From: Sphingomicrobium astaxanthinifaciens
Lineage (GTDB): Bacteria > Pseudomonadota > Alphaproteobacteria > Sphingomonadales > Sphingomonadaceae
DNA: 64,000 nucleotides
Direction of reading: 5' to 3'
Assembly (NCBI RefSeq): GCF_022865105.1
Contig: NZ_JAKNYM010000002.1
Span: forward strand, 1,025,501 to 1,089,500
A program made the position numbers and the translations under genes. Shown in pieces: positions 1 through 7,455 of the stretch. The notes under the pieces are model-generated. The model searched no databases. It was not told the origin of the DNA and saw only the letters and a list, made by a program, of their open reading frames with translations. Position 1 is the stretch's first letter, and the number at the start of each line of letters is the position of its first letter.

Positions 1-435
1 ATGCTGGTGCTCGCGAACGGTACCCCCGAGCAGAAGCGGATGGCGCAGGATGCGATCAACCGCTGGTGGTGGCCGAGCCTCATGATGTTCGGTCCGCCCG
101 ATGACCAGTCGCCCAACACCGAGCGCTCGATGCGCTGGCGGATCAAGCGCGAGACCAATGACGAGCTGCGGCAGAAGTTCGTCGACATCACCGTCCCGCA
201 GGCCGAGTTCGCGGGCCTCACCGTGCCCGACCCCGACCTGTCGTGGAACGAGGCCAAGGGCGGCTATGATTTCGGCGAGATCGACTGGGAGGAATTCTAC
301 GCCGTGGTGCGGGGCGAGGGCCCCGTCGCCAAGGAGCGCATGAAGGCGCGCCGCGATGCGTGGGAGGATGGCGCGTGGGTGCGCGAGGCGGCCGACGCGC
401 ACGAAGCCAAGAAGGCCGCGCGCAAGGTCGCCTAG
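1..435 (+). CDS. paaA: PaaA, phenylacetyl-CoA epoxidase catalytic subunit (5' end outside window)
   Basis: This is the C-terminal ~144 residues of the catalytic subunit of ring-1,2-phenylacetyl-CoA epoxidase. The enzyme inserts oxygen into the ring of phenylacetyl-CoA in aerobic phenylacetate degradation. The stretch [19 protein letters not shown] is characteristic of PaaA. Family members are about 310-330 residues, so the N-terminal half and most di-iron ligands lie before position 1; the ATG at position 1 is an internal Met or coincidence. paaB follows after a 127 nt gap, unusually wide for a paa operon. That the gene is intact upstream cannot be checked here. Confidence 0.9.
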   Translation: MLVLANGTPEQKRMAQDAINRWWWPSLMMFGPPDDQSPNTERSMRWRIKRETNDELRQKFVDITVPQAEFAGLTVPDPDLSWNEAKGGYDFGEIDWEEFYAVVRGEGPVAKERMKARRDAWEDGAWVREAADAHEAKKAARKVA

Positions 436-562
436 GGACGCCCGGCCCGACACCGCCGGCTGGCGACGGTCGGCTGGACGCGACCGGGCTCGACACGGCT
501 GGCTGGACAAGCCCGCCGCCATGCGCCTAAGCCACGCCCGTCAGGAAAAGGGGAGAGATCGC

Positions 563-844
563 GTGTCCGATTGGCCGCTCTGGGAAGTGTTCGTCCGCGC
601 CAAGGGAGGATTGAGCCACCGCCACGTCGGCAGCGTGCATGCGCCCGACCGCGAGATGGCGCTCAACCACGCGCGCGACACCTATACCCGTCGGCTCGAG
701 GGGGTGTCGCTGTGGGTGGTGAAGTCGAGCGACATCGTGGCGAGCGATCCCGACCAGTCCGGTCCCACCTTCGAGCCCGCCGCCGACAAGGTCTACCGTC
801 ACCCGACCTTTTACGAGATCCCCGACGAAGTGAAGCATATCTGA
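563..844 (+). CDS. paaB: PaaB, phenylacetyl-CoA epoxidase subunit B
   Basis: This is a 93-residue small subunit of the phenylacetyl-CoA epoxidase complex, matching the usual ~95 residues. The sequence WPLWEVFVRAKGGLSHRHVGS at the N-terminus and the YRHPTFYEIPDEV-type C-terminus are typical of PaaB. I chose the GTG at 563 because it follows the purine-rich AAAAGGGGAGAG and gives the family length; longer readings in the same frame begin with unrelated arginine-rich sequence. The stop overlaps the paaC start (ATGA), so translation is probably coupled. PaaB is non-catalytic and helps hold the PaaA-PaaC assembly together. Confidence 0.92.
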   Translation: MSDWPLWEVFVRAKGGLSHRHVGSVHAPDREMALNHARDTYTRRLEGVSLWVVKSSDIVASDPDQSGPTFEPAADKVYRHPTFYEIPDEVKHI

Positions 845-1698
845 TGCCCAGCCTGCCGACGATCAGCGAGAAGGACGAGGCCCGCGCCGCCGCCAGCGAC
901 GCCGGCGCGCCCGAGGGCAGTTTCGATGCGCCGACCGCGAGCGCGCACGACGAGGCGACCATCGCCTATGTCACGAGCCTGGGCGATGACGCGCTGATCC
1001 TCGGCCAGCGATTGTCCGAATGGTGCGGCCATGCCCCCGCGCTCGAGGTCGATCTCAGCCTTGCCAACATGGGGCTCGACCTTATCGGCCAGGCGACCAA
1101 CTGGCTCGGCCTCGCGGCGCGGCACGACGAGCGGTACGCCAATGCCGACGCGCTGGCCTTCCATCGCGACGTGCTCGATTTTCGCAACTGCCTGCTCGTC
1201 GAACAGCCCAATGGCGATTTCGCGCAGACGATGGCGCGCCAGTTGCTGTTCTCGACCTGGCAGCACCTGCTGCTCGAGCGGCTCGCGGGCGCGTCCGACG
1301 AGGCGATCGCGGGGATCGCCGCCAAGAGCGTCAAGGAAGTCGCCTATCACCGCGAGCTGAGCCACGACTGGGTCGTCCGGCTGGGCGATGGCACCGAGGA
1401 GAGCAAGCGGCGGATGGCCGCGGGGCTCGACTGGTGCTGGCGCTTCATCCCCGAACTGTTCGAGGTTACCGAGGAACTCGAGGCGCTGGTCCAGCGCGGG
1501 ATCGCGGTCGACCCGCGCAGCTTCGAGGAAGAGTATCGCGCGGCGCTGGCGGCCACGCTCGAGGAGGCCACGCTCGACGCGCCGGCCGAGCAGCGTCCCA
1601 TCCTCGGCGGGCGGCGCGGCCACCATTCGGAGCATCTCGGGCACCTGCTGGCGGTAATGCAATATCTGCCGCGCACCTATCCCGAGGCCAAGTGGTAG
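844..1698 (+). CDS. paaC: PaaC, phenylacetyl-CoA epoxidase structural subunit
   Basis: This 284-residue ferritin-like structural partner of PaaA is needed for assembly of the epoxidase. Recognisable stretches include LGDDALILGQRLSEWCGHAP near residues 41-60, the LANMGLDLIGQAT helix and the C-terminal RRGHHSEHLGHLLAVMQYL. The start overlaps the paaB stop by 4 nt. The N-terminus is about 30 residues longer than usual (PTISEKDEARAAASDAG), low-complexity and probably disordered. The next gene is paaE after 4 nt; paaD, which usually sits here, is absent. Confidence 0.92.
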   Translation: MPSLPTISEKDEARAAASDAGAPEGSFDAPTASAHDEATIAYVTSLGDDALILGQRLSEWCGHAPALEVDLSLANMGLDLIGQATNWLGLAARHDERYANADALAFHRDVLDFRNCLLVEQPNGDFAQTMARQLLFSTWQHLLLERLAGASDEAIAGIAAKSVKEVAYHRELSHDWVVRLGDGTEESKRRMAAGLDWCWRFIPELFEVTEELEALVQRGIAVDPRSFEEEYRAALAATLEEATLDAPAEQRPILGGRRGHHSEHLGHLLAVMQYLPRTYPEAKW

Positions 1699-1702
1699 CA
1701 CG

Positions 1703-2782
1703 ATGAGCAGCGATCATTTCATCCCGCTTCGCATCGCCGCGATCACCCGCGAGACCGAGGATGCCAACTCGATCACCTTCGATGTCCCCGACGAGCACAA
1801 GCCGTTGTTCGCCTTCAAGGCGGGGCAGCACCTGACGCTCAAGGCCGAGATCGACGGCGAAGAAGTGCGGCGCAACTATTCGCTGTGCGTCGCCCCGCAC
1901 GAGGGCCAACTCAAGGTCACGGTCAAGCGGATCGAGGGCGGGCGCTTTTCCAACTGGGTCGGCGATCGGCTCGAGCCGGGCGACACGCTCGAGGTGATGC
2001 CCCCGCACGGCAGCTTCACCTACCCCTTCGCCGAGGACGCGCCGCCGCGCCATTATGTCGGCTTCGCCGGCGGCTCGGGGATCACCCCGGTGATGAGCCT
2101 CATTCGCACCGCCCTGTCGGTCGAGCCCGAGGCCCGGTTCACGCTGTTCTACGGCAACCGCGACAGCGCCAGCGTCATCTTCCTCGATGCGATCTCGGAC
2201 CTCAAGGACCGCTACCTGTCGCGTTTCCAGCCGTTCCATTTCCTGTCCGACGAGGAAGGCGAGGTCGAGCTGTTCAACGGCATGCTCGATCGCGCGACCT
2301 GCGATGCGGTGATCGAGCAGCTGCTCGAGGACCCCGCGACGATCGACGCCTTCTTCATCTGCGGCCCCGGGCCGATGATGGATGCTGCCGAGGCGAGCCT
2401 GCTCGAGCATGGGGTCGACAAGGAGCGGATCCATATCGAGCGCTTCACCGCCTCCACCCCCTCGGCCGCCGAGGCGCGCAAGGTCATGGCCGCCAAGCAG
2501 CAGGCCGCGGGGCACAGCTTTTGGGTCAATCTCGACGGGCGCGCGCGCAGGGTCGAGTTCAACGGCGAGAACATCCTCGATTCGGCGCGCGAGGCGGGGC
2601 TGCCCGCGCCCTTCGCTTGCAAGGCGGGGGTGTGCGCGACCTGCCGCGCGCGGGTGGTCAAGGGCAAGGTCGAGCAGGCCGCGCGCTACGGGCTGACCGA
2701 CGAGGAGATCGCGGCGGGCTACGTGCTAACCTGCCAGTCAGTCCCGGTAGGTGACGAGGTGCGCGTCGATTATGACGCCTGA
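1703..2782 (+). CDS. paaE: PaaE, phenylacetyl-CoA epoxidase reductase subunit
   Basis: This 359-residue NAD(P)H oxidoreductase passes electrons to the PaaA di-iron centre. The N-terminal half is a ferredoxin-reductase module with the flavin motif RNYS at 57-60 and the nucleotide-binding GGSGITPV around 123-130. The C-terminal third is a plant-type [2Fe-2S] ferredoxin with cysteine ligands at 306, 311, 314 and 344 (C-x4-C-x2-C ... C). Length and domain order match PaaE. It lies 4 nt after paaC, so it is in the same operon. It is followed by a 42 nt gap and then the aminotransferase gene, on the same strand. Confidence 0.93.
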   Translation: MSSDHFIPLRIAAITRETEDANSITFDVPDEHKPLFAFKAGQHLTLKAEIDGEEVRRNYSLCVAPHEGQLKVTVKRIEGGRFSNWVGDRLEPGDTLEVMPPHGSFTYPFAEDAPPRHYVGFAGGSGITPVMSLIRTALSVEPEARFTLFYGNRDSASVIFLDAISDLKDRYLSRFQPFHFLSDEEGEVELFNGMLDRATCDAVIEQLLEDPATIDAFFICGPGPMMDAAEASLLEHGVDKERIHIERFTASTPSAAEARKVMAAKQQAAGHSFWVNLDGRARRVEFNGENILDSAREAGLPAPFACKAGVCATCRARVVKGKVEQAARYGLTDEEIAAGYVLTCQSVPVGDEVRVDYDA

Positions 2783-2824
2783 CGCCTTTACGGCCACTGC
2801 GGTTCGGGGCTAAGCCCTCCACCC

Positions 2825-4003
2825 ATGTCAGGACTGTTTTCAGGGCTCGAGCCCATAGAGCCGGACGCGTTGCTGCAGCTGATGGTGATGGCGCGCGCCG
2901 ATGACCGGCCGCACAAGATCGATGCCGGCGTTGGGGTCTACAAGACCTCGGACGGCGCGACCCCGGTGATGCGCGCGGTCCGCGAGGCCGAGCAACGGCT
3001 CCACGATACGCAGGACAGCAAGGGCTATCTCGGCATGCGCGGCGATGCGGGCTATGCCGAGGCGGTCGGTCGGCTGTTGTTCGGGCCGCTGTGGGGCACC
3101 GACCGGCTGGTCGGGCTGCAGACCCCCGGCGGGTGCGGCGCGCTCGCGCTCGGCTTCGCGCTGGTGCGCGCCGCGCGTCCCGACGCCAAGGTCTGGGTGG
3201 GGACCCCGACCTGGCCCAATCACGAGCCGCTCATCAAGGGCGCCGGGCTGACGATCGAGGCCTATCCCTATTACGACAAGGCGAGCGCCAGCATCCAGTT
3301 CGACGCGATGGTCGCCGCGCTCGAGCGTGCCGACAAGGGCGATGTCGTGCTGCTCCACGGCTGCTGTCACAACCCGACCGGCGCCGACCTCGATGCCGGC
3401 CAGTGGGCCAAGGTGCGCAGCATCATCGCCGCGCGCGGGCTGATCCCCTTCATCGACATCGCCTATCAGGGGCTCGGCGACGGGCTCGAGGACGACGCGG
3501 CGGGTACGCGCGCGCTGGTCGAGGCGGTCGACGAGGCGATCGTGGCGCAGAGCTGCGATAAGAATTTCGGCATGTACCGCGACCGCGTCGGCACGCTGTT
3601 CGTCAAGGGCAGGGACGGCGAGGCGACCAAGCTGGCATTGGACTGGATCATGCAGCTGGCGCGCGAACTGTGGTCGATGCCGCCCGACCATGGCGCCGCG
3701 GTGGTGCGGATCGTGCTCGAGGACGAGGCGCTGCGGGCCGACTGGCGCGCCGAACTCGACGGCATGCGCGAACGCATCAACGGGCTGCGCAAGGCGATCG
3801 CGGCCAGCGATCCGCGCTTGTCCTATATCGGGCGGCAGAAGGGCATGTTCTCGATGCTGCCGGTCACGCCCGAGCAGGTGGCGCGACTGCGCGAGGAATT
3901 CGCCATCTATGTCGCGGGCTCGGGGCGGTTCAACATCTGCGGGATGGGCGATGACCAGGTCGACTATTTCTGCGACAGCGTGAAAGCAGTGATCGATGGC
4001 TAG
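2825..4003 (+). CDS. TyrB/AspC-type aromatic or aspartate aminotransferase
   Basis: This is a 392-residue fold-type I PLP aminotransferase of the TyrB/AspC family. It would transfer the amino group of an aromatic (or acidic) amino acid to 2-oxoglutarate. Visible active-site features are HNPTG at 182-186, the PLP-contacting Asp211 in FIDIAYQG, the Schiff-base Lys246 in SCDKNFGMYRDRVG and the substrate-carboxylate Arg near 368 in SGRFNICGM. The last 8 nt overlap the next gene, tying expression to the 2-oxoacid dehydrogenase. With paaABCE just upstream, phenylalanine is the substrate I infer. Sequence alone does not separate aromatic from aspartate specificity. Confidence 0.85.
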   Translation: MSGLFSGLEPIEPDALLQLMVMARADDRPHKIDAGVGVYKTSDGATPVMRAVREAEQRLHDTQDSKGYLGMRGDAGYAEAVGRLLFGPLWGTDRLVGLQTPGGCGALALGFALVRAARPDAKVWVGTPTWPNHEPLIKGAGLTIEAYPYYDKASASIQFDAMVAALERADKGDVVLLHGCCHNPTGADLDAGQWAKVRSIIAARGLIPFIDIAYQGLGDGLEDDAAGTRALVEAVDEAIVAQSCDKNFGMYRDRVGTLFVKGRDGEATKLALDWIMQLARELWSMPPDHGAAVVRIVLEDEALRADWRAELDGMRERINGLRKAIAASDPRLSYIGRQKGMFSMLPVTPEQVARLREEFAIYVAGSGRFNICGMGDDQVDYFCDSVKAVIDG

Positions 4004-6041
4004 TCTGGCTGACCCCGCTGCGCGCACCGACAAGCTGGCCTTCGCCTGGGAAGACGTCGCGCGTCTCGTCCTGACCAGCCGCGAGATGGACCGGCTCGAG
4101 GAAGAGGAGCTCGTCCCCGCGCGCAAGGTGCTCTACCAATTCAGTGCGCGCGGCCACGACATGGCGCAGGTCATGCTCGGGCTGCACCTGCGCGAGGGCG
4201 ATGCGGCCTGCGGCTATTATCGCTCGCGCCCGATGCTGCTCGCGCTCGGGGTTGAACTGGCCGATGCGCTGGGCTCCAACATGGGGCGCGAGGGCGGCTA
4301 TTCGGACGGGCGCGATATCGGCGTCGTCTTCAACTATCCCAACCCGGGCGGGGCGCATGCGCTGCCGATGTGCGGCGGGGTGGGGGCGCAATATACGCCC
4401 GCCGCCGGCTGGGCGCAGGCGATCACCTACAAGGCCAAGGTGCTGGGCGAGAAGGACGATGGTGCGATCGCGGTGGTGCTGGGTGGCGATGCGAGCTGCG
4501 CGACCGGCGGTTTCTGGTCGGCGCTGACCATCGCCACGACGCAGAACCTGCCCTTGCTCTTCTTTATCGAGGACAATGGCTACGGCATCTCGGTGACGAG
4601 CGATTACCAGACGCCGGGGCGCAACATCGCGGCCAACCTTTCGAGCTTCAAGAACCTCACCATCTTCGACGGTGACGGCACCGATCCCGAGTCCGCCGCC
4701 AGGCAGATCGGCGAGGCGGTGGCGCATGTCCGCAACCGCAAGGGGCCGGTGCTGTGCCGCCTCACCGTGCCCCGGCTCGAGGGGCATAGCGCGCAGGACA
4801 CGCAGGCCTACAAGTCAGACGAGGAAAAGACCGCCGAATGGGCGCGCGATCCGCTGCCCAAGCTGAAGAAGCTGGCGGACAATCTCGACTGGGACATGAT
4901 CGAGGCGTCGGTGGCGCGCGAGGTCGATGCGGCCCGGCAGGAAGCCGAGGCCCGCGCCGTGTCCGACCCCGAGAAGGTCACCAGCGGCGTCTTCTTCGAG
5001 GGCGAACAAGCCAAGGTCGGCGGGCAGGCGGGGCTCAGCCTCGAGGGCACGCACGAGGACCCGCGCCCCGAGGGGCAACGCATCAACATGGTCACCGCGA
5101 TCCGCCGCGTGCTCGACCAGGAACTCGAGGCCAACCCGAAGATGAGTGTCTTCGGCGAGGACGTCGGCCCCAAGGGTGGCGTCCATGCGGTGACGCTCGG
5201 CCTCCAGGACAAGTATGGCAAGGAGCGCGTGTTCGACACCTCGCTCAACGAGGAAGGCATCGTCGGACGCGCGATCGGGATGGCGATGGCGGGGCTCTTG
5301 CCCGTGCCCGAGATCCAGTTCCGCAAATATGCCGAGCCCGCGACCGAGCAAATCAACGATTGCGGCACCATCCGCTGGCGCACGCACAATCGTTTCGCCG
5401 CGCCCATGGTGCTGCGCATCCCGGGCGGCTTCTTCAAGTGCGGCGACCCGTGGCACAGCCAGACCAACGAGGTGCAGTTCGTGCACAATCCGGGCTGGCG
5501 CGTCGCGGTCCCGTCCAACGCCGAGGATGCGGTCGGGCTGCTGCGCATGGCGCTGCGCGGCAACGATCCCACCATCTTCTTCGAACATCGCGCGATGCTC
5601 GACGACAGCTGGGCACGGCGGCCCTATCCGGGGGACGGCTATGTGCTGCCCTTCGGCAAGGCGAAGAAGACGATGCAGGGCGACCGGATCACCATCGTGA
5701 CCTGGGGCGCGATGGTGCCGCGCTGCGAGGCAGCCGCGAAGGACATGGGCGCCGACGTCATCGACCTGCGCACGCTGCAGCCGTGGGACAAGGACATGGT
5801 GCTCGAAAGCGTCGCCAAGACGCACCGCTGCCTGATCGTCCACGAGGACCTGCGCACCGGCGGCTTCGGGGCGGAGATCGCCGCGGTGGTCGCCGACGAG
5901 GCGTTCCTCGACCTCGACGCGCCGGTCGAGCGGGTGACGATGCCCGACATTCCCTCGCCGCATCACCCAAAGTTGCTCGAAGCCGCGGTCCCCTCGGTCG
6001 AGGATATCCGCGCCAAGATCACCGAGATGCTGGAGTTCTGA
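3996..6041 (+). CDS. fused E1 alpha/beta 2-oxoacid dehydrogenase (branched-chain type)
   Basis: This is a 681-residue thiamine-diphosphate 2-oxoacid decarboxylating dehydrogenase with alpha and beta parts in one chain. The alpha half (about 1-330) carries the ThDP/Mg motif GGDAS (163-167) ending in Asn194 of IEDNGYG. A linker of about 30 residues follows, then the beta half (about 360-681) starting INMVTAIRRVL and containing FGEDVGPKGGVH and IPSPHHPKLLEAAVPS. It resembles the branched-chain 2-oxoacid family. It overlaps the aminotransferase by 8 nt and the E2 by 1 nt. No E3 gene is in the window, so lipoamide dehydrogenase must be encoded elsewhere. Phenylpyruvate as substrate is an inference from neighbours. 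Confidence 0.88.
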   Translation: MASLADPAARTDKLAFAWEDVARLVLTSREMDRLEEEELVPARKVLYQFSARGHDMAQVMLGLHLREGDAACGYYRSRPMLLALGVELADALGSNMGREGGYSDGRDIGVVFNYPNPGGAHALPMCGGVGAQYTPAAGWAQAITYKAKVLGEKDDGAIAVVLGGDASCATGGFWSALTIATTQNLPLLFFIEDNGYGISVTSDYQTPGRNIAANLSSFKNLTIFDGDGTDPESAARQIGEAVAHVRNRKGPVLCRLTVPRLEGHSAQDTQAYKSDEEKTAEWARDPLPKLKKLADNLDWDMIEASVAREVDAARQEAEARAVSDPEKVTSGVFFEGEQAKVGGQAGLSLEGTHEDPRPEGQRINMVTAIRRVLDQELEANPKMSVFGEDVGPKGGVHAVTLGLQDKYGKERVFDTSLNEEGIVGRAIGMAMAGLLPVPEIQFRKYAEPATEQINDCGTIRWRTHNRFAAPMVLRIPGGFFKCGDPWHSQTNEVQFVHNPGWRVAVPSNAEDAVGLLRMALRGNDPTIFFEHRAMLDDSWARRPYPGDGYVLPFGKAKKTMQGDRITIVTWGAMVPRCEAAAKDMGADVIDLRTLQPWDKDMVLESVAKTHRCLIVHEDLRTGGFGAEIAAVVADEAFLDLDAPVERVTMPDIPSPHHPKLLEAAVPSVEDIRAKITEMLEF

Positions 6042-7243
6042 TGATCGACGTTCTCGTTCCCGAGGAACAGGAAGGCACCAAGGCGGTCGTGCGCGGCTGG
6101 CTCAAGCAGGTGGGCGAGCGGGTCGAGGAAAACGACCCGCTGGTCGAGCTCGAGACCGACAAGGTGACGCAGGAAGTGCCCGCGCCCGCGAGTGGCGTGC
6201 TCACCGAGATCCTGCTCGACAGCGATGCCGAGGCCGAGCCCGGTGCGCTGCTCGCGCGGATCGACGCGGCGGGCGAGGCGAGCGAGCCGGCCGCGAAGCC
6301 CGAGGCCGCGACGACACCCCAGCCGCAGGCGCCCGCATCCAAGCCGGCCGCCAAGGCGGAGGTCTTGCGCGAGACGCGCTTGTCGCCCGCGGTCAAGCGC
6401 GCGGTCCTGCAACATGGCATCGACCCCGCGCATATCGAGGGCACGGGCCGCGACGGGCGCGTCACGCTCGAGGACGTCGACAAGGCGGTGGCGTCGGCCA
6501 CGGTCAGCCATGTTGGCGCCCCCAAGACCGCGCAGCCGCGCGTCGTCGAGGGCTTCGATTCGGCCGACATCCCGCACGACCGGATGCGCCGGACGATCGC
6601 GCAGAACATGGTCAAGGCGGTCTCGCAGGCGCCGCATGTCACCGCGCTGTTCGAAGCCGATTTCTCCGCGATCGCGGCGCACAAGGCGGCGATGAAGGCG
6701 AAGGGGGTCAAGCTCAGCTACACCGCCTACATCGTCAAGGCTGCGGCGGAGGCGATGGCGGTGGCGCCCGCGATCAACGGGCGCTGGGAAGAGGACCGCA
6801 TCGCCATTTCCGACACGATCGACATCGGCGTCGGCACCGCGCTTGGCGACAAGGGGCTGGTCGTGCCCGTGGTGCGCGATTGCGGCGGCGCGAGCCTCGA
6901 GGAGATCGGCAGGCAGCTCGGCGAACTCACCGACAAGGCGCGCGCGGGCAAGCTCGATCGCAAGGACGTGTCGGGGGGCAGCTTCACCATCTCCAACCAT
7001 GGCGTGTCGGGCAGCCTGCTCGCCGCGCCGATCATCCTGCACCAGGGGCAGGCGGCGATCCTCGGCGTCGGCAAGCTGGAAAAGCGGGTCGTCGTGCGCG
7101 AGCTCGACGGGCAGGACGTCATGGTCATCCGCCCGATGGCCTATGTCACGCTGACGATCGACCATCGCGTCGTCGACGGGCACCAGACCAACGGCTGGCT
7201 GGCCCGCTTCGTCGAGATCCTCGAGCAGTGGCCGCCCGCTTGA
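6041..7243 (+). CDS. E2 dihydrolipoyl acyltransferase of 2-oxoacid dehydrogenase complex
   Basis: This 400-residue E2 core takes the acyl group from E1 on a lipoyl arm and passes it to CoA. The domains in order are: one lipoyl domain with lipoylated Lys41 in ETDKVTQ; an Ala/Pro linker (about 80-105); a peripheral subunit-binding domain near 110-148 (LSPAVKRAVLQHGID ... GRDGRVT); and the catalytic domain ending with DHRVVDG (His375, Asp379). Stop and start overlap with E1 as TGATG, so synthesis is coupled. The product acyl-CoA could be phenylacetyl-CoA feeding paaABCE, or a branched-chain acyl-CoA. Confidence 0.92.
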   Translation: MIDVLVPEEQEGTKAVVRGWLKQVGERVEENDPLVELETDKVTQEVPAPASGVLTEILLDSDAEAEPGALLARIDAAGEASEPAAKPEAATTPQPQAPASKPAAKAEVLRETRLSPAVKRAVLQHGIDPAHIEGTGRDGRVTLEDVDKAVASATVSHVGAPKTAQPRVVEGFDSADIPHDRMRRTIAQNMVKAVSQAPHVTALFEADFSAIAAHKAAMKAKGVKLSYTAYIVKAAAEAMAVAPAINGRWEEDRIAISDTIDIGVGTALGDKGLVVPVVRDCGGASLEEIGRQLGELTDKARAGKLDRKDVSGGSFTISNHGVSGSLLAAPIILHQGQAAILGVGKLEKRVVVRELDGQDVMVIRPMAYVTLTIDHRVVDGHQTNGWLARFVEILEQWPPA

Positions 7244-7268
7244 GGCGGTGATCGAACGCCCCCCGCGA

Positions 7269-7294
7269 AAACCGGCTTAAACCGCGCAAAACCG
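7269..7294 (+). repeat. three AAACCG direct repeats phased at exactly 10 bp
   Basis: AAACCG occurs at 7269, 7279 and 7289, each starting exactly 10 bp after the last, on one face of the helix. The array lies just after the E2 stop and about 160 bp before the TonB-dependent receptor start. It could be an activator site or chance in a GC-rich gap; no regulator is assigned. Confidence 0.45.
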
Positions 7295-7342
7295 CCGCTT
7301 TTCTGGTGCCTTTTCGCCGCACCCGGGAAGATTATGCCGAAT

Positions 7343-7370
7343 TGTGACAAATCGCCACGCGGCTGTCACA
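7343..7370. promoter_or_regulatory. inverted repeat TGTGACA-N14-TGTCACA upstream of TonB receptor
   Basis: The two 7-bp arms at 7343-7349 and 7364-7370 are perfect inverted copies, about 85-110 bp before the receptor ATG. The spacing does not fit the usual CRP site (TGTGA-N6-TCACA). It may bind another regulator or overlap the promoter; no -10/-35 pair is convincing. Confidence 0.35.
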
Positions 7371-7455
7371 TTTCGCGGTTACCGGCCCGGCTGAGCGTCG
7401 CTGCGGCTTAGGAGGCGGTGGCGCTTGTAAGTCTTTTTTGCGGGGATCAATCACA

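Noticed and set aside
7343-7370. CRP/FNR site before the TonB receptor
   Set aside because: Arms match TGTGA-type half sites but the 14-bp spacer is wrong for CRP or FNR, so kept only as an unassigned dyad.
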